The notes under the pieces are model-generated. The model was given only the letters and a program-made list of their open reading frames with translations. It searched no databases and was not told where the DNA came from. 64,000 nt of DNA from UBA5078 sp964538025 (GTDB lineage: Bacteria > Pseudomonadota > Gammaproteobacteria > Pseudomonadales > Pseudohongiellaceae): contig CAZICZ010000011.1 of assembly GCA_964538025.1 (NCBI GenBank), positions 1 to 64,000 of the forward strand, given 5' to 3'. The translations under genes and the position numbers were made by a program. Positions within the stretch are counted from its first letter, which is position 1, and each line of letters begins with the position of its first letter. Positions 56,007 through 64,000 of this stretch are shown here, piece by piece.

Positions 56007-57802
56007 ATTTTTGTTTCCGTAGGCTGTGAGTTAGTGCGGCTTTCCAATTGGCGACGGCGATATTCGAACTGGAATTTGCGCTGCAGGAGCTCGCCCGGAT
56101 CGTCGTCAATGCGACGCAGCCACTGTTCGAGGGACTCCTGGCTCTCGGTCTCCGCATTGCTCATGTTGGGCTGTTCGCCGTCCTGCTCCTCTTCGCTCTG
56201 CTGCTGCTCGGAACCATCGTCCTGCTCAGACTCTTCCTGTTCTTCTTGCTGATCGCCTTCCTGTTCTTCCTGTTCTTCGCTCTGTTCCTGTTCTTGCTGT
56301 TCTTCCTCGGACTGGTTTTCCTCCGACTGCTCTTCGGAATCCTCCTGTTGCTCCGACTGCATGCCATCGTCCTGATTCTGTTCTTCCTGTTGCTGCTGTT
56401 CCTCCAGCAGCGACTGGACGATTTCACGGTTGTGAATGGCGTCTGCGTGATCTGGCTGGAGGGCGATGGCGACGTTATAGGACGCGATGGCCTGCTCAAA
56501 ATTCTGCGACATGGCGAAGGCGTTGCCGAGGTTGTAGTGGGCATCGGCCTCAGTGCCAAGCTCTACGCTGAACGCCTGGATAGCCCCGGCATAGTCGCCG
56601 GACTTGTAAGCGGCAGCGCCGCGCCAGTGCGGGTCCTGAAACAGCGCGGCGGCGCTGATCAGGTCTTCATTCTCCATGGCCTCTGCGGCCTGCTGGTCTT
56701 TTGTTTTCCAGAAGTCTTTCCACTCGGCAGCCTCTGCTGGCGCACTGGGCGTCAAGAGGCCGGCGGAACCTGCCAGAAGTGTGAGCCCCATGATCCAGCC
56801 TCGGCGGAACATCAGTGCGCTCAGGGGGAGGGCGAGCAGGAGAATCCAGGGACCCACCTCGTACCAGATGTCAAAGTTTTCATCGACCGCGCTCAGATCT
56901 TCCTCGTCGAGGAATTCGTCCTCGGAGAACAGGGCGTCGAGGTCACTGCTGTTCAATTGGAGTTCGCTGTATCGTCCGTTGACGCTGTCTGCGAGATCTT
57001 GCAGAGCCGCGCTGTCGAGCACAGGAATCACGATCTGCCCGTTGCCGTCACGCAGGAAATCTCCGCCCGCGGCAGGAATAGGGCCGCCCTGTGCTGTGCC
57101 GACGCCGAGTATCAGGAGGCGAAATCCGGTATTGGCCAGCTGTGTTCTGATCGTGTTGAAATCGCTGCGTTCAACGCCGTCGGTGATCAGAGCGATCGTC
57201 CCGGAAGTGGCGCCAGCATCCGCGAACAGGCCTTTTGCCGTTTCAATGGCGGCAACCGTATTACTGCCGAACACGGGCATCATGTTGGGATTGATGGACG
57301 GTACCAACGACTTGATGGTGATGGAGTCTTCGGTCAACGGCGTCACCGCATGCGCATCGCCTGCGTAAACCACCAAGCCTGTCTGGCCTTCCAGACGGCG
57401 GTCCAGAATATCGAGCACCTTGCGCTTGCTGACAACCTGACGATTGGGCTCGTAATCGGTGGCGTACAAGGACAGTGACTGGTCGTAGACAATCACCAGG
57501 GCGTCCTGACGCGCCTGCACCGGCGTCGGCATCTTCTCCCATACCGGTCCGGCCAGCGCCAGGATGGCAAGCGTCCACAGCGCTAGCAGGAGCAATAAAG
57601 GTGTCCGCTCGGCCACGCTCTTTGTGGTATCCAGCAGGAAAGGCAACAGATCCTTGTCAATGGCGCGATCCCAGGCGCTGGCCTTTTCATTGATGCGCCA
57701 CAGCAGCATGACGAGCCCAATGGCAGGAATGAGGGCAAGCAGCCACAGGGGACGAAGGAAATGGAAGTTTTCCGCAATCAGGGCGAAGGCAGTCGGGTTC
57801 AT
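56000..57802 (-). CDS. BatB/BatC-like fusion: VWA domain plus TPR and acidic Gln/Glu tail
   Basis: N-terminal membrane helices and a VWA domain with MIDAS DQSLS and DGVER, a further membrane segment (about 330-350), then TPR repeats (SYNVAIALQPDHADAIHNR) and a low-complexity Glu/Gln/Ser/Asp tail of about 80 residues. This is BatB and BatC joined in one chain. 600 residues. Overlaps batA by 4 nt. Confidence 0.88.
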   Translation of the reverse strand: MNPTAFALIAENFHFLRPLWLLALIPAIGLVMLLWRINEKASAWDRAIDKDLLPFLLDTTKSVAERTPLLLLLALWTLAILALAGPVWEKMPTPVQARQDALVIVYDQSLSLYATDYEPNRQVVSKRKVLDILDRRLEGQTGLVVYAGDAHAVTPLTEDSITIKSLVPSINPNMMPVFGSNTVAAIETAKGLFADAGATSGTIALITDGVERSDFNTIRTQLANTGFRLLILGVGTAQGGPIPAAGGDFLRDGNGQIVIPVLDSAALQDLADSVNGRYSELQLNSSDLDALFSEDEFLDEEDLSAVDENFDIWYEVGPWILLLALPLSALMFRRGWIMGLTLLAGSAGLLTPSAPAEAAEWKDFWKTKDQQAAEAMENEDLISAAALFQDPHWRGAAAYKSGDYAGAIQAFSVELGTEADAHYNLGNAFAMSQNFEQAIASYNVAIALQPDHADAIHNREIVQSLLEEQQQQEEQNQDDGMQSEQQEDSEEQSEENQSEEEQQEQEQSEEQEEQEGDQQEEQEESEQDDGSEQQQSEEEQDGEQPNMSNAETESQESLEQWLRRIDDDPGELLQRKFQFEYRRRQLESRTNSQPTETKIW

Positions 57803-58860
57803 CCCTGCTCTCCCATCAGACGCGCATTGCCTTCCGGCTCGGATGCGGATACTTGCTGCCGCCGATTAAGCAAGGCGGTCCATGGCAGGCTGATCATCGC
57901 GAGCACGAAGCTCATCAGTACGGCAAAGCCCAGCGGCCAGTAAAAGAGAACATTTACGGGACGGAAAGTTTGCTCGTCCTGCTCAATGGCTTCCAAGGTG
58001 TCCAATTCGGCGTAGATGTCCACCAGATCCTCGACATTGCGGGCGCGGAAGTAGCGCCCTCCCGTGGTTTCCGCGATCAGGGTGAGATTTTCCTCGTCGA
58101 GCTCGGCGGAAGGATTGATAGAGCGCGATCCTTGGAAAGAGCGCTGTACTAAGGAGTCGGCGCCCATTCCGATGGTATAGATTTTGATGTTTTCGGTCTG
58201 CGCGAGCTGTCCCGCCTGCACGGGGGAGATGGCACCGGCGTTGTTGACGCCATCCGTCAACAGGACCAGCACACGGCTGTTCTCGGGCCGTTCCCGCAAG
58301 TGTTTCACCGCGAGGCCGATGGCGTCTCCAATGGCGGTGGCGGACTCTTCGATCATGCCGATTTCAAGCTCCGAGATCAGCTTCGCTACAGTAGAGCGAT
58401 CAAAGGTCAGCGGGGTCTGAATGTAGGCATGTGCGGCAAACAAAATGAGGCCAAGCCGGTCGCCTTCGCGGCGCTCGGCAAAGTCACTGACCACCACCTT
58501 CATGACTTCAAACCGGGACAGTTGCGCGTTATTGATCACCATGTCCCGTGCTTCCATTGAGCCGGAAATATCCACGGCCAGCATCAGATCTCGTCCGGTG
58601 GACGGAAGCTGGATAGCTTCACCGACCCACTGGGGACGGCTGGTGGCCAGTACCATGGCCAACCAGATCAGCACGCAACAGAGGATTTTGAGCAGGCGGC
58701 GAGCATCCGCGCGCACCGAATCAGACTGCAGCTGCGAAAGGCGCGCAAAGAAGGGAACATACAGAGCCGCGTCCTGACGTGCCGCGCGGGCAAACAGGCG
58801 GTACACCAGCAGCGGAAGCGGGAGGGCGAGAAAGGCCCACGGCCAGGTAAACTCAAGCAT
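57799..58860 (-). CDS. batA: BatA-like VWA membrane protein
   Basis: Two hydrophobic segments near the N terminus, a VWA domain with MIDAS DISGSME and TDGVNNAG, and a C-terminal membrane helix. 353 residues. Overlaps the DUF4381 gene by 8 nt. Confidence 0.9.
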   Translation of the reverse strand: MLEFTWPWAFLALPLPLLVYRLFARAARQDAALYVPFFARLSQLQSDSVRADARRLLKILCCVLIWLAMVLATSRPQWVGEAIQLPSTGRDLMLAVDISGSMEARDMVINNAQLSRFEVMKVVVSDFAERREGDRLGLILFAAHAYIQTPLTFDRSTVAKLISELEIGMIEESATAIGDAIGLAVKHLRERPENSRVLVLLTDGVNNAGAISPVQAGQLAQTENIKIYTIGMGADSLVQRSFQGSRSINPSAELDEENLTLIAETTGGRYFRARNVEDLVDIYAELDTLEAIEQDEQTFRPVNVLFYWPLGFAVLMSFVLAMISLPWTALLNRRQQVSASEPEGNARLMGEQG

Positions 58861-59401
58861 GCTCAGTAACCGCTGTTGTCGAAGAAGTGGAGGCGGACGT
58901 CGCCGGAATTTTAGCCAAATAGAGACTGCTAATCCATTGATGGGCCATGCGATACAAGCCGTCGGAATCTACATCCCACTGCTGGGCAAAGCGTCCCTGA
59001 CTCAGCGTGGCGGCCAGAGGTTCACTCAGCAGCTGGGCGTCACCGTGCGTGCGCAGAAAAGCGATCCACTGGGACCCACCAAGGTTAGCCACGGGCTCTG
59101 ACGGAAAATTCTTGAGCGCGACACGTCGTAATACCGCATTGATTTCATTAACAAAATCGAGTTTTGCCGCATTGTCGGCGGCACTGCTTCGCAGGGCTGT
59201 CATGCATTTCTCGAGCTCGATAATGGCAAAGCGACAGGTGCGTCGAACGCGCCAGAGAGCGTAGAGTCGCTTGGCGGTGAAATACGTGATCACACTCAGC
59301 AGGACAAACAAAACCCACCAGCCCGGGGCAGGGGGCCAGAACCCGACCGGTTCGGGGAGATGTATATCGGCCAACTGGCTTAAAGGGTCTGTGCCGTCCA
59401 T
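58853..59401 (-). CDS. DUF4381 membrane protein
   Basis: 182 residues with one membrane helix (about 20-42) after the LADIHLPEPVGFWPPAPGW opening that defines DUF4381. The rest is helical. Always found between DUF58 and VWA genes in such operons. Overlaps the DUF58 gene by 22 nt. Confidence 0.88.
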   Translation of the reverse strand: MDGTDPLSQLADIHLPEPVGFWPPAPGWWVLFVLLSVITYFTAKRLYALWRVRRTCRFAIIELEKCMTALRSSAADNAAKLDFVNEINAVLRRVALKNFPSEPVANLGGSQWIAFLRTHGDAQLLSEPLAATLSQGRFAQQWDVDSDGLYRMAHQWISSLYLAKIPATSASTSSTTAVTEHA

Positions 59402-60357
59402 TGTCTGATCTGCTCGACTACTAATTGATTGGTGCGCAATTTAAGGAAAGGGATTTGCAGCTTGAGCATGTCGGCCTGCATGACCTCCATCCGGTTCTTG
59501 AAATTGTCTTCGTAAGCACGACGCGCGCTCTGGCTGTAGGAGTTGAGACTGCCTTTGCGCTTGCCGTCGGTAATACTGTAATAACCCGGTACCGGCAGGT
59601 GTTCTTCCAACGCATCGTAAACGAAACAGCAGACGACGTTGTTGTTGCGGGCCAGTTGATTCAGGTACTGCATGGCCGTGTCGTCCAGTGTCATGAAGTC
59701 ACTGATGATATAGAGGGTACTTCCCGGTTTGGTAATGCGGCGGATATCGGCCAATGCCTTGCTGAGACCGCCCGGGGCCTGTTCGTTCTGTGCTACCTGC
59801 GCACGGACCGTGGCGTCCGCGAGCCGTGTATTGAAGCCATGAATCTGGTTGAGCAGATGCAGGGCAGAACGACGGCTGCGCTTCGGGCGTACCAGGGAGT
59901 GGTCGACATCGGAAAACACCAGTCCGCCCACACGATCGCCATTGTCGATTGCCATCCAGCAGAAAATCGCAGCGGCCTGGGCCGCAATTACCGACTTAAA
60001 GGCCACCTGCGACCCGAAAAACATGCTGCTGGACTGGTCGACGGCGATGATGACGGGGCGCTCACGCTCCTCGCGGAAGACCTTCGTAAAGGGTTTGCCT
60101 GTCCTGGCGGTCACCCGCCAGTCAATTGTGCGGATGTCATCCCCTTGCTGGTAGGGGCGAAACTCTTCGAAGTCGATGCCGCGTCCGCGCATCTTGGACA
60201 TATGCAAACCGGATATGCCGGCAATCGAGCGATTGTAGGGGACGTATTCCACGATCTTGGCGGCGTGGCGCTGAATCAGCAGTTGTTGCAGACTGATGAT
60301 GGCCCCTTTGCTCTGATAGAGCGCCTGATGAGGATCAATCTGCGGCATGGTGGTCAT
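59380..60357 (-). CDS. DUF58 protein (cluster 2)
   Basis: Soluble DUF58 protein without the membrane helices of the cluster 1 copy. Motifs RGIDFEEFRPYQQGDDIR and IAVDQSSSMFFGS; the latter resembles a VWA metal site. Start at the ATG (MTTMPQIDPHQALYQ). 325 residues. An 82-nt gap separates it from MoxR. Confidence 0.9.
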   Translation of the reverse strand: MTTMPQIDPHQALYQSKGAIISLQQLLIQRHAAKIVEYVPYNRSIAGISGLHMSKMRGRGIDFEEFRPYQQGDDIRTIDWRVTARTGKPFTKVFREERERPVIIAVDQSSSMFFGSQVAFKSVIAAQAAAIFCWMAIDNGDRVGGLVFSDVDHSLVRPKRSRRSALHLLNQIHGFNTRLADATVRAQVAQNEQAPGGLSKALADIRRITKPGSTLYIISDFMTLDDTAMQYLNQLARNNNVVCCFVYDALEEHLPVPGYYSITDGKRKGSLNSYSQSARRAYEDNFKNRMEVMQADMLKLQIPFLKLRTNQLVVEQIRQWTAQTL

Positions 60358-60439
60358 ATGAGCTCGACTCTTTTTCGGGCCGTGAGGCCGACGGGGGTGA
60401 CATCCGGATGCGTGCATCGCACGCGAATACAGGCAGCGA

Positions 60440-61399
60440 TCAGGCTGCCGGCACGCGCTCCAGAATCGTGGTCAATACCTTGTCGGGGGTCACACCGCTG
60501 GCTTCCGCCTCAAAGCTAAGCAGGATGCGGTGACGCAACACATCAAAGAACACCGCTTGGATATCATCCGGGCTGACGAAATCCTTGCCCTGAATCCATG
60601 CATGGGCACGCGCACAGCGATCCAACGAGATGGTGCCACGGGGGCTGGCGCCGTATTCCAGCCATTTGGCCAGATCGTCTCCGTAGAGGGCGGGATGGCG
60701 TGTCGCCATGATCAATTGAATGATGTATTCCTCAACGGCGGGTGCCATGTGCATCGCCAGAATTTCCTGACGTGCGGCAAACAGGTCTTCCTGACTGACG
60801 ACAGCGGGAGTCTGGGGCGCTTTGTTCTGCGCTTCGTTGCGCACCAGTTGGAGAATCCGGCGCTCGGCTTCCGTGGAGGGGTAGCCAATCGACACATGCA
60901 TCAGGAATCGGTCGAGTTGTGCCTCAGGCAGGGGATAGGTTCCCTCCTGTTCGATGGGGTTCTGTGTGGCCATCACGAGAAACAGAGGAGGCAGCGTGAA
61001 GGATTCCCGGCCCACCGAAACCTGATGTTCGGCCATCGCTTCCAGCAGGGCGGACTGCACCTTGGCTGGGGCGCGGTTGATCTCGTCGGCGAGCACGAGA
61101 TTGTGAAAAATCGGGCCTGGCTGGAAGCGGAAGGATCCGTCTTCCGGACGGAAAATTTCGGTGCCGGTGATGTCACTTGGCAGAAGGTCTGGTGTGAACT
61201 GGATGCGGTGGAAGTCGCCTTCAATTGCCCGAGATAAGTCTTTGATCGCTTTCGTTTTCGCAAGCCCTGGAGCGCCTTCCACCAGCAAATGTCCATCAGC
61301 CAGAAGAGCGATCAACAGGCGGTCTACCAGCCGCTCTTGCCCGATAATTTGCTGAGAAAGCCAGTCTTTGAGTTCAGTAATAATGCGGTGGTGACTCAT
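60440..61399 (-). CDS. MoxR-type AAA+ ATPase (cluster 2)
   Basis: Walker A EGAPGLAKTKAI, Walker B LVLADEINRAPAK, TQNPIEQEGTYPLPEAQLDRF. The GLAKT variant of the P loop is normal in MoxR proper. 319 residues. First gene of the seven-gene - strand operon. Confidence 0.94.
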   Translation of the reverse strand: MSHHRIITELKDWLSQQIIGQERLVDRLLIALLADGHLLVEGAPGLAKTKAIKDLSRAIEGDFHRIQFTPDLLPSDITGTEIFRPEDGSFRFQPGPIFHNLVLADEINRAPAKVQSALLEAMAEHQVSVGRESFTLPPLFLVMATQNPIEQEGTYPLPEAQLDRFLMHVSIGYPSTEAERRILQLVRNEAQNKAPQTPAVVSQEDLFAARQEILAMHMAPAVEEYIIQLIMATRHPALYGDDLAKWLEYGASPRGTISLDRCARAHAWIQGKDFVSPDDIQAVFFDVLRHRILLSFEAEASGVTPDKVLTTILERVPAA

Positions 61400-61569
61400 A
61401 ATTATTTCTCTATTTCTTTTTAGTTAAATGCTTGAACTATCAGGGCGAAAGTCAGCGATTGTAACCGTTTTACCTGCGATGTCTAGGGAGCGTTTGTCGC
61501 AGTGTGTGGCGGTGGTCGTCCCCCTTCAGAGCGTGCCTGGAGGGCGCAGACTCTAGCAGGCAATTCCCC

Positions 61570-61575
61570 TATAAT
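61570..61575 (+). promoter_or_regulatory. Consensus -10 box before the DUF2835-pyrD operon
   Basis: A perfect TATAAT about 55 nt before the DUF2835 start. No clear -35. The 230-nt spacer to the divergent MoxR gene holds this and AT-rich sequence near the MoxR start, and no gene. Confidence 0.5.
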
Positions 61576-61629
61576 GCCCGTCCACTTGCCGCCCCGCGGG
61601 CGCATGGAATATTTAGTGGAGTCCGGTGC

Positions 61630-61851
61630 GTGAAGAAGATAATCGTGGACCTTTCAATCCCGGCGGAACACTTCGTGACATTGTACAGTGGCACCGTCAA
61701 AGATGTGCAAGCTGTTTCACGCGAGGGGCTCAGCGTGCGGTTCCCCGGTCGTATCCTGCAAAAATACGTCGACCATCAAGGCGTTCGTGGCACCTTTGCC
61801 ATCGAATTTGATGAGGCGAATAAATTCAAGGCGATAACCAAAATTGTATAA
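61630..61851 (+). CDS. DUF2835 family small protein
   Basis: 73 residues starting at GTG after TGGAG (MKKIIVDLSIPAEHFVTLYSG). Typical beta-rich DUF2835 protein with the SVRFPGRILQKYV segment. Its function is unknown. Its last 8 nt overlap the pyrD start. Confidence 0.85.
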   Translation: MKKIIVDLSIPAEHFVTLYSGTVKDVQAVSREGLSVRFPGRILQKYVDHQGVRGTFAIEFDEANKFKAITKIV

Positions 61852-62869
61852 GCTGATCCAGAAAGTCCTGTTCTGCCTGCCTGCCGAGGCATCCCACACA
61901 CTCACGTTGCCCTTGCTTGATGTTGCACACCGTACCGGGCTTTTGTCCCTGATCCGGAAGCGCCCGCTGGCGCCCCGTCCGGTTTCCGTCATGGGCCTGA
62001 CATTTCCCAATCCTGTGGGCCTCGCCGCGGGACTCGACAAAAATGCCGATCACATCGACGCTCTGGCGGCGCTGGGATTTGGATTCATTGAGGTGGGCAC
62101 GCTCACACCGCGTCCTCAGCCCGGCAACCCCAAACCCCGCTTGTTTCGCCTGCGTTCGGAGCGCGCGATCATCAACCGCATGGGTTTCAATAACAAAGGC
62201 ATCGACCATGCCCTTGCTCAGATCGCCAAGAGTCGATACGCGGGAATCCTGGGCATCAATATCGGAAAAAATGCGGACACGCCCGTCGAGCGCGCTGCAG
62301 AGGATTATCTGATTTGCATGCGCAAGTGTTATCAGGCCGCCAGTTATATTGTTGTCAATCTTTCGTCCCCCAATACGCCGGGGCTTCGCAGTCTACAGTT
62401 TGGCGAGGACCTGCACCGACTCCTGGCCCTGTTGAAAGAGGAACAACGCACGCTGACCGGGGTGCATGGGAAAAAGGTGCCACTTGTCGTAAAAATTGCA
62501 CCCGATTTGCAGGACGAAGAGATCGAGATGATTGCGCAGGCGCTAGTGACTTACGCACTGGATGGCGTGATCGCCACCAATACCACGCTTGACCGAGCGC
62601 GAGTGCAAAGCAGTGTGTACCGGGATCAGAAAGGCGGATTAAGCGGTGCGCCCCTGACAGAGAAATCGACTCACGTTGTGCAGGTGCTGCATCGCGCCCT
62701 CCAGGGGCGTCTGCCGATCATCGGCGTTGGGGGCATCATGAGTGGTCAGGATGCAAAGGCAAAAGCGGATGCGGGGGCCGCGCTTGTGCAGTTATACAGC
62801 GGGTTTATTTATGTAGGACCTGCACTGATTCGTGATGCGGTTTCCGCGCTGCAGGATGAACGTGAATGA
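61844..62869 (+). CDS. pyrD: Dihydroorotate dehydrogenase, class 2 (quinone-linked)
   Basis: Oxidises dihydroorotate with FMN and quinone. The class 2 N-terminal amphipathic helix, GLAAGLDKNAD, VNLSSPNTPGLR (catalytic Ser in this block) and GVGGIMSG are present. The TTG start gives the usual MYKLIQKVLF opening. 341 residues. Overlaps the next gene by 4 nt. Confidence 0.96.
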   Translation: MYKLIQKVLFCLPAEASHTLTLPLLDVAHRTGLLSLIRKRPLAPRPVSVMGLTFPNPVGLAAGLDKNADHIDALAALGFGFIEVGTLTPRPQPGNPKPRLFRLRSERAIINRMGFNNKGIDHALAQIAKSRYAGILGINIGKNADTPVERAAEDYLICMRKCYQAASYIVVNLSSPNTPGLRSLQFGEDLHRLLALLKEEQRTLTGVHGKKVPLVVKIAPDLQDEEIEMIAQALVTYALDGVIATNTTLDRARVQSSVYRDQKGGLSGAPLTEKSTHVVQVLHRALQGRLPIIGVGGIMSGQDAKAKADAGAALVQLYSGFIYVGPALIRDAVSALQDERE

Positions 62870-63144
62870 CGTCCGTGATCTTGTACGGAACGGTCGGTTG
62901 CCATCTGTGTGAACAGGCACAGACATTGCTGGAGCCCGTGCTTGCCGCACTTTCCGCGCGACGCGTCGATCCTCTCGTGCTCCACGTGACGGACATTGCG
63001 GATGATCCTGTCCTGATGACGTGCTACGGAATTCGAATTCCGGTTCTGCGCGTCGATCCTTCCGAGGCGGAACTGGGATGGCCTTTCGATCAGGCTGAAG
63101 CCTACGCGTTTCTCATGTCTGCGCTTGGCAGCCCGAATAATTGA
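62866..63144 (+). CDS. Glutaredoxin-like (DUF836) thiol protein
   Basis: A 92-residue thioredoxin-fold protein with CHLC in place of CxxC at about residues 12-15, followed by a cis-proline region RIPVLRV. Its 3' end overlaps the convergent tatD by 43 nt. Confidence 0.85.
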   Translation: MTSVILYGTVGCHLCEQAQTLLEPVLAALSARRVDPLVLHVTDIADDPVLMTCYGIRIPVLRVDPSEAELGWPFDQAEAYAFLMSALGSPNN

Positions 63145-63932
63145 ATCGCGTTGGCGGTTGTGTGCTCGGCGACCTCCGACACGCTGAGGCCCATCGCTTG
63201 CGCTACCGTTTCCAGCACGGCCACTAGATGACACGGTTCATTGCGACGACTCTTGGGTCGCGGCTGCAGCGTCCGTGGGAGCAGGTAGGGAGCGTCGGTT
63301 TCCAGCAGCAGTCGATTCAGCGGAATGTCGCGCAGAAACGCCAGCAGGTGATGTCCCCGCCGTTCATCACAGACCCACCCGGTGATGCCGATGTGCATGT
63401 CCAGATCCAGATACTGGTACATCTCGTGCTTTTCTCCCGTAAAACAATGCACAACGCCGCCCTTGTGCAGGCCGTCGCGAAAGGATTTCAGTAGCGGAAA
63501 AAAGCGATCATGGGCGTCGCGCTGATGAAGAAAGACGGGTTTGTCGATGTCGCACGCGATGTCGAGATGGGCTTCGAATACCGCCTCTTGTACGGGGCGG
63601 GGCGAGTAATCCCGGTTGAAATCGAGCCCCGTCTCGCCAACGGCGCGAACGAGCGGGAGGCGGGCAAGATCGCGTATCACGCGCAGTCCCGAGTCGTCAC
63701 ACTGCTGCGCTTCATGCGGATGAAATCCGGCAGTGGCGGAGAGAAGTTCGGGGGCTTGAGCCGCCAGCGCACAGGCGCGTTCGGATGCCTGCGCATTGGT
63801 GCCGGTAACGAGCAGATGGACGATGCCGGCATCCTGCGCCCGCTGTAGTACGTCCGAGAGGTCATGGGCAAAAGATTCGTGACCGAGATTTGCGCCGATA
63901 TCGATCAGGGAAGCGCGTGATCTGTCATGCAT
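63102..63932 (-). CDS. tatD: TatD-family metal-dependent DNase
   Basis: 3'-5' exonuclease of the TIM-barrel amidohydrolase fold. The opening DIGANLGHESFAHDL lacks the first HxH of YcfH-type members and matches E. coli TatD proper. GFHPHEA, GETGLDFNRD, HQRDAHD, HCFTG and ETDAPYLLPR form the metal site. Start ATG; TTG three codons earlier is possible. 276 residues. Confidence 0.93.
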   Translation of the reverse strand: MHDRSRASLIDIGANLGHESFAHDLSDVLQRAQDAGIVHLLVTGTNAQASERACALAAQAPELLSATAGFHPHEAQQCDDSGLRVIRDLARLPLVRAVGETGLDFNRDYSPRPVQEAVFEAHLDIACDIDKPVFLHQRDAHDRFFPLLKSFRDGLHKGGVVHCFTGEKHEMYQYLDLDMHIGITGWVCDERRGHHLLAFLRDIPLNRLLLETDAPYLLPRTLQPRPKSRRNEPCHLVAVLETVAQAMGLSVSEVAEHTTANAIQLFGLPSADMRNA

Positions 63933-64000
63933 GTTGGACAACGGCGTCCAGTTGTGAGGCCCAGCGAATGCTTTCGCGATAGGCGTTTTCCAGTTCTCCG
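63925..64000 (-). CDS. 3' end of an unidentified gene upstream of tatD
   Basis: The last 24 codons and TGA of a frame entering from the right edge, helical and amphipathic (ELENAYRESIRWASQLDA). It overlaps the tatD ATG by 8 nt, as coupled genes do. Other frames are also open over this short stretch, so it is only a candidate. Too short to identify. Confidence 0.4.
   Translation of the reverse strand, partial: GELENAYRESIRWASQLDAVVQHA

Noticed and set aside
56160..56410. CTT/CTG-rich tract as a possible CRISPR or tandem repeat array
   Set aside because: It is coding low-complexity sequence with no regular spacers.
56048..57478. Leu/Phe-rich + strand frame that looks like a membrane protein
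   Set aside because: Antisense of the Glu/Gln tail of BatB/C; its hydrophobic run is a by-product of complementing GAA/CAG codons.

Overview
This window is almost entirely chromosomal core sequence from a gammaproteobacterium. Base composition is mid-50s % GC by eye. Gene order matches Pseudomonas-type and related marine gammaproteobacterial chromosomes in several blocks: gap-mfd-csiV-MTI phosphorylase, nqrABCDEF-apbE-nqrM-sthA, folE/prmB/aroC, leuCD-asd-fimV-truA-trpF-accD-folC-dedD-cvpA-purF, and two MoxR/DUF58 clusters. Na+-translocating NADH dehydrogenase suggests a marine or halotolerant aerobe. The genus cannot be fixed from the sequence alone. I see no insertion sequence, prophage, CRISPR array or rRNA.

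Layout. 1-12.2 kb is the most accessory part. It holds a tRNA-Arg, a serine hydrolase, a DUF502 membrane protein, a GMC flavoprotein dehydrogenase with a Tat-exported small subunit, a TonB-dependent receptor, a secreted esterase, a small cytochrome c, a stand-alone KAS III, a VOC protein, an FkbM methyltransferase and a small unknown protein. 12.2-20.2 kb holds a MinD/FlhG-like ATPase, MTI phosphorylase, CsiV, Mfd and a long GAPDH. 20.5-29.2 kb is the Na+-NQR block with its maturation factors ApbE and NqrM plus soluble transhydrogenase. 29.2-33.2 kb has gpsA, two envelope proteins, folE and prmB. 33.3-49.9 kb is biosynthetic: aroC, leuCD, asd, trpFBA, accD, folC, purF, with fimV, truA, dedD and cvpA between. 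49.9-61.4 kb holds two convergent MoxR clusters, MoxR-DUF58-TgpA on + and MoxR-DUF58-DUF4381-BatA-BatB/C-BatD-YciH on -. 61.6-64 kb has a DUF2835 gene, pyrD, a glutaredoxin-like gene, tatD and the tail of an unknown gene.

The genes fit together in a few ways. ApbE attaches FMN to NqrB and NqrC, and NqrM helps install the iron site, so the NQR locus carries its own assembly kit; sthA next to it handles NADPH/NADH exchange. The GMC dehydrogenase, its Tat partner, the TonB receptor and the esterase look like an uptake-and-oxidation set for an unknown carbohydrate-like substrate (inference). The two MoxR clusters each pair an AAA+ ATPase with a DUF58 protein; one adds a periplasmic transglutaminase-like protein, the other membrane-anchored VWA/TPR proteins.

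The points most worth checking are: a serine at the usual FMN-threonine position of NqrC; a strong +-strand intrinsic terminator lying antisense in an unknown gene at about 11.97 kb; an inverted repeat abutting the accD start codon; back-to-back MoxR systems with a YciH gene at the end of the Bat operon; and six convergent gene junctions packed with almost no space or overlapping. I do not find a clearly new multi-gene system.
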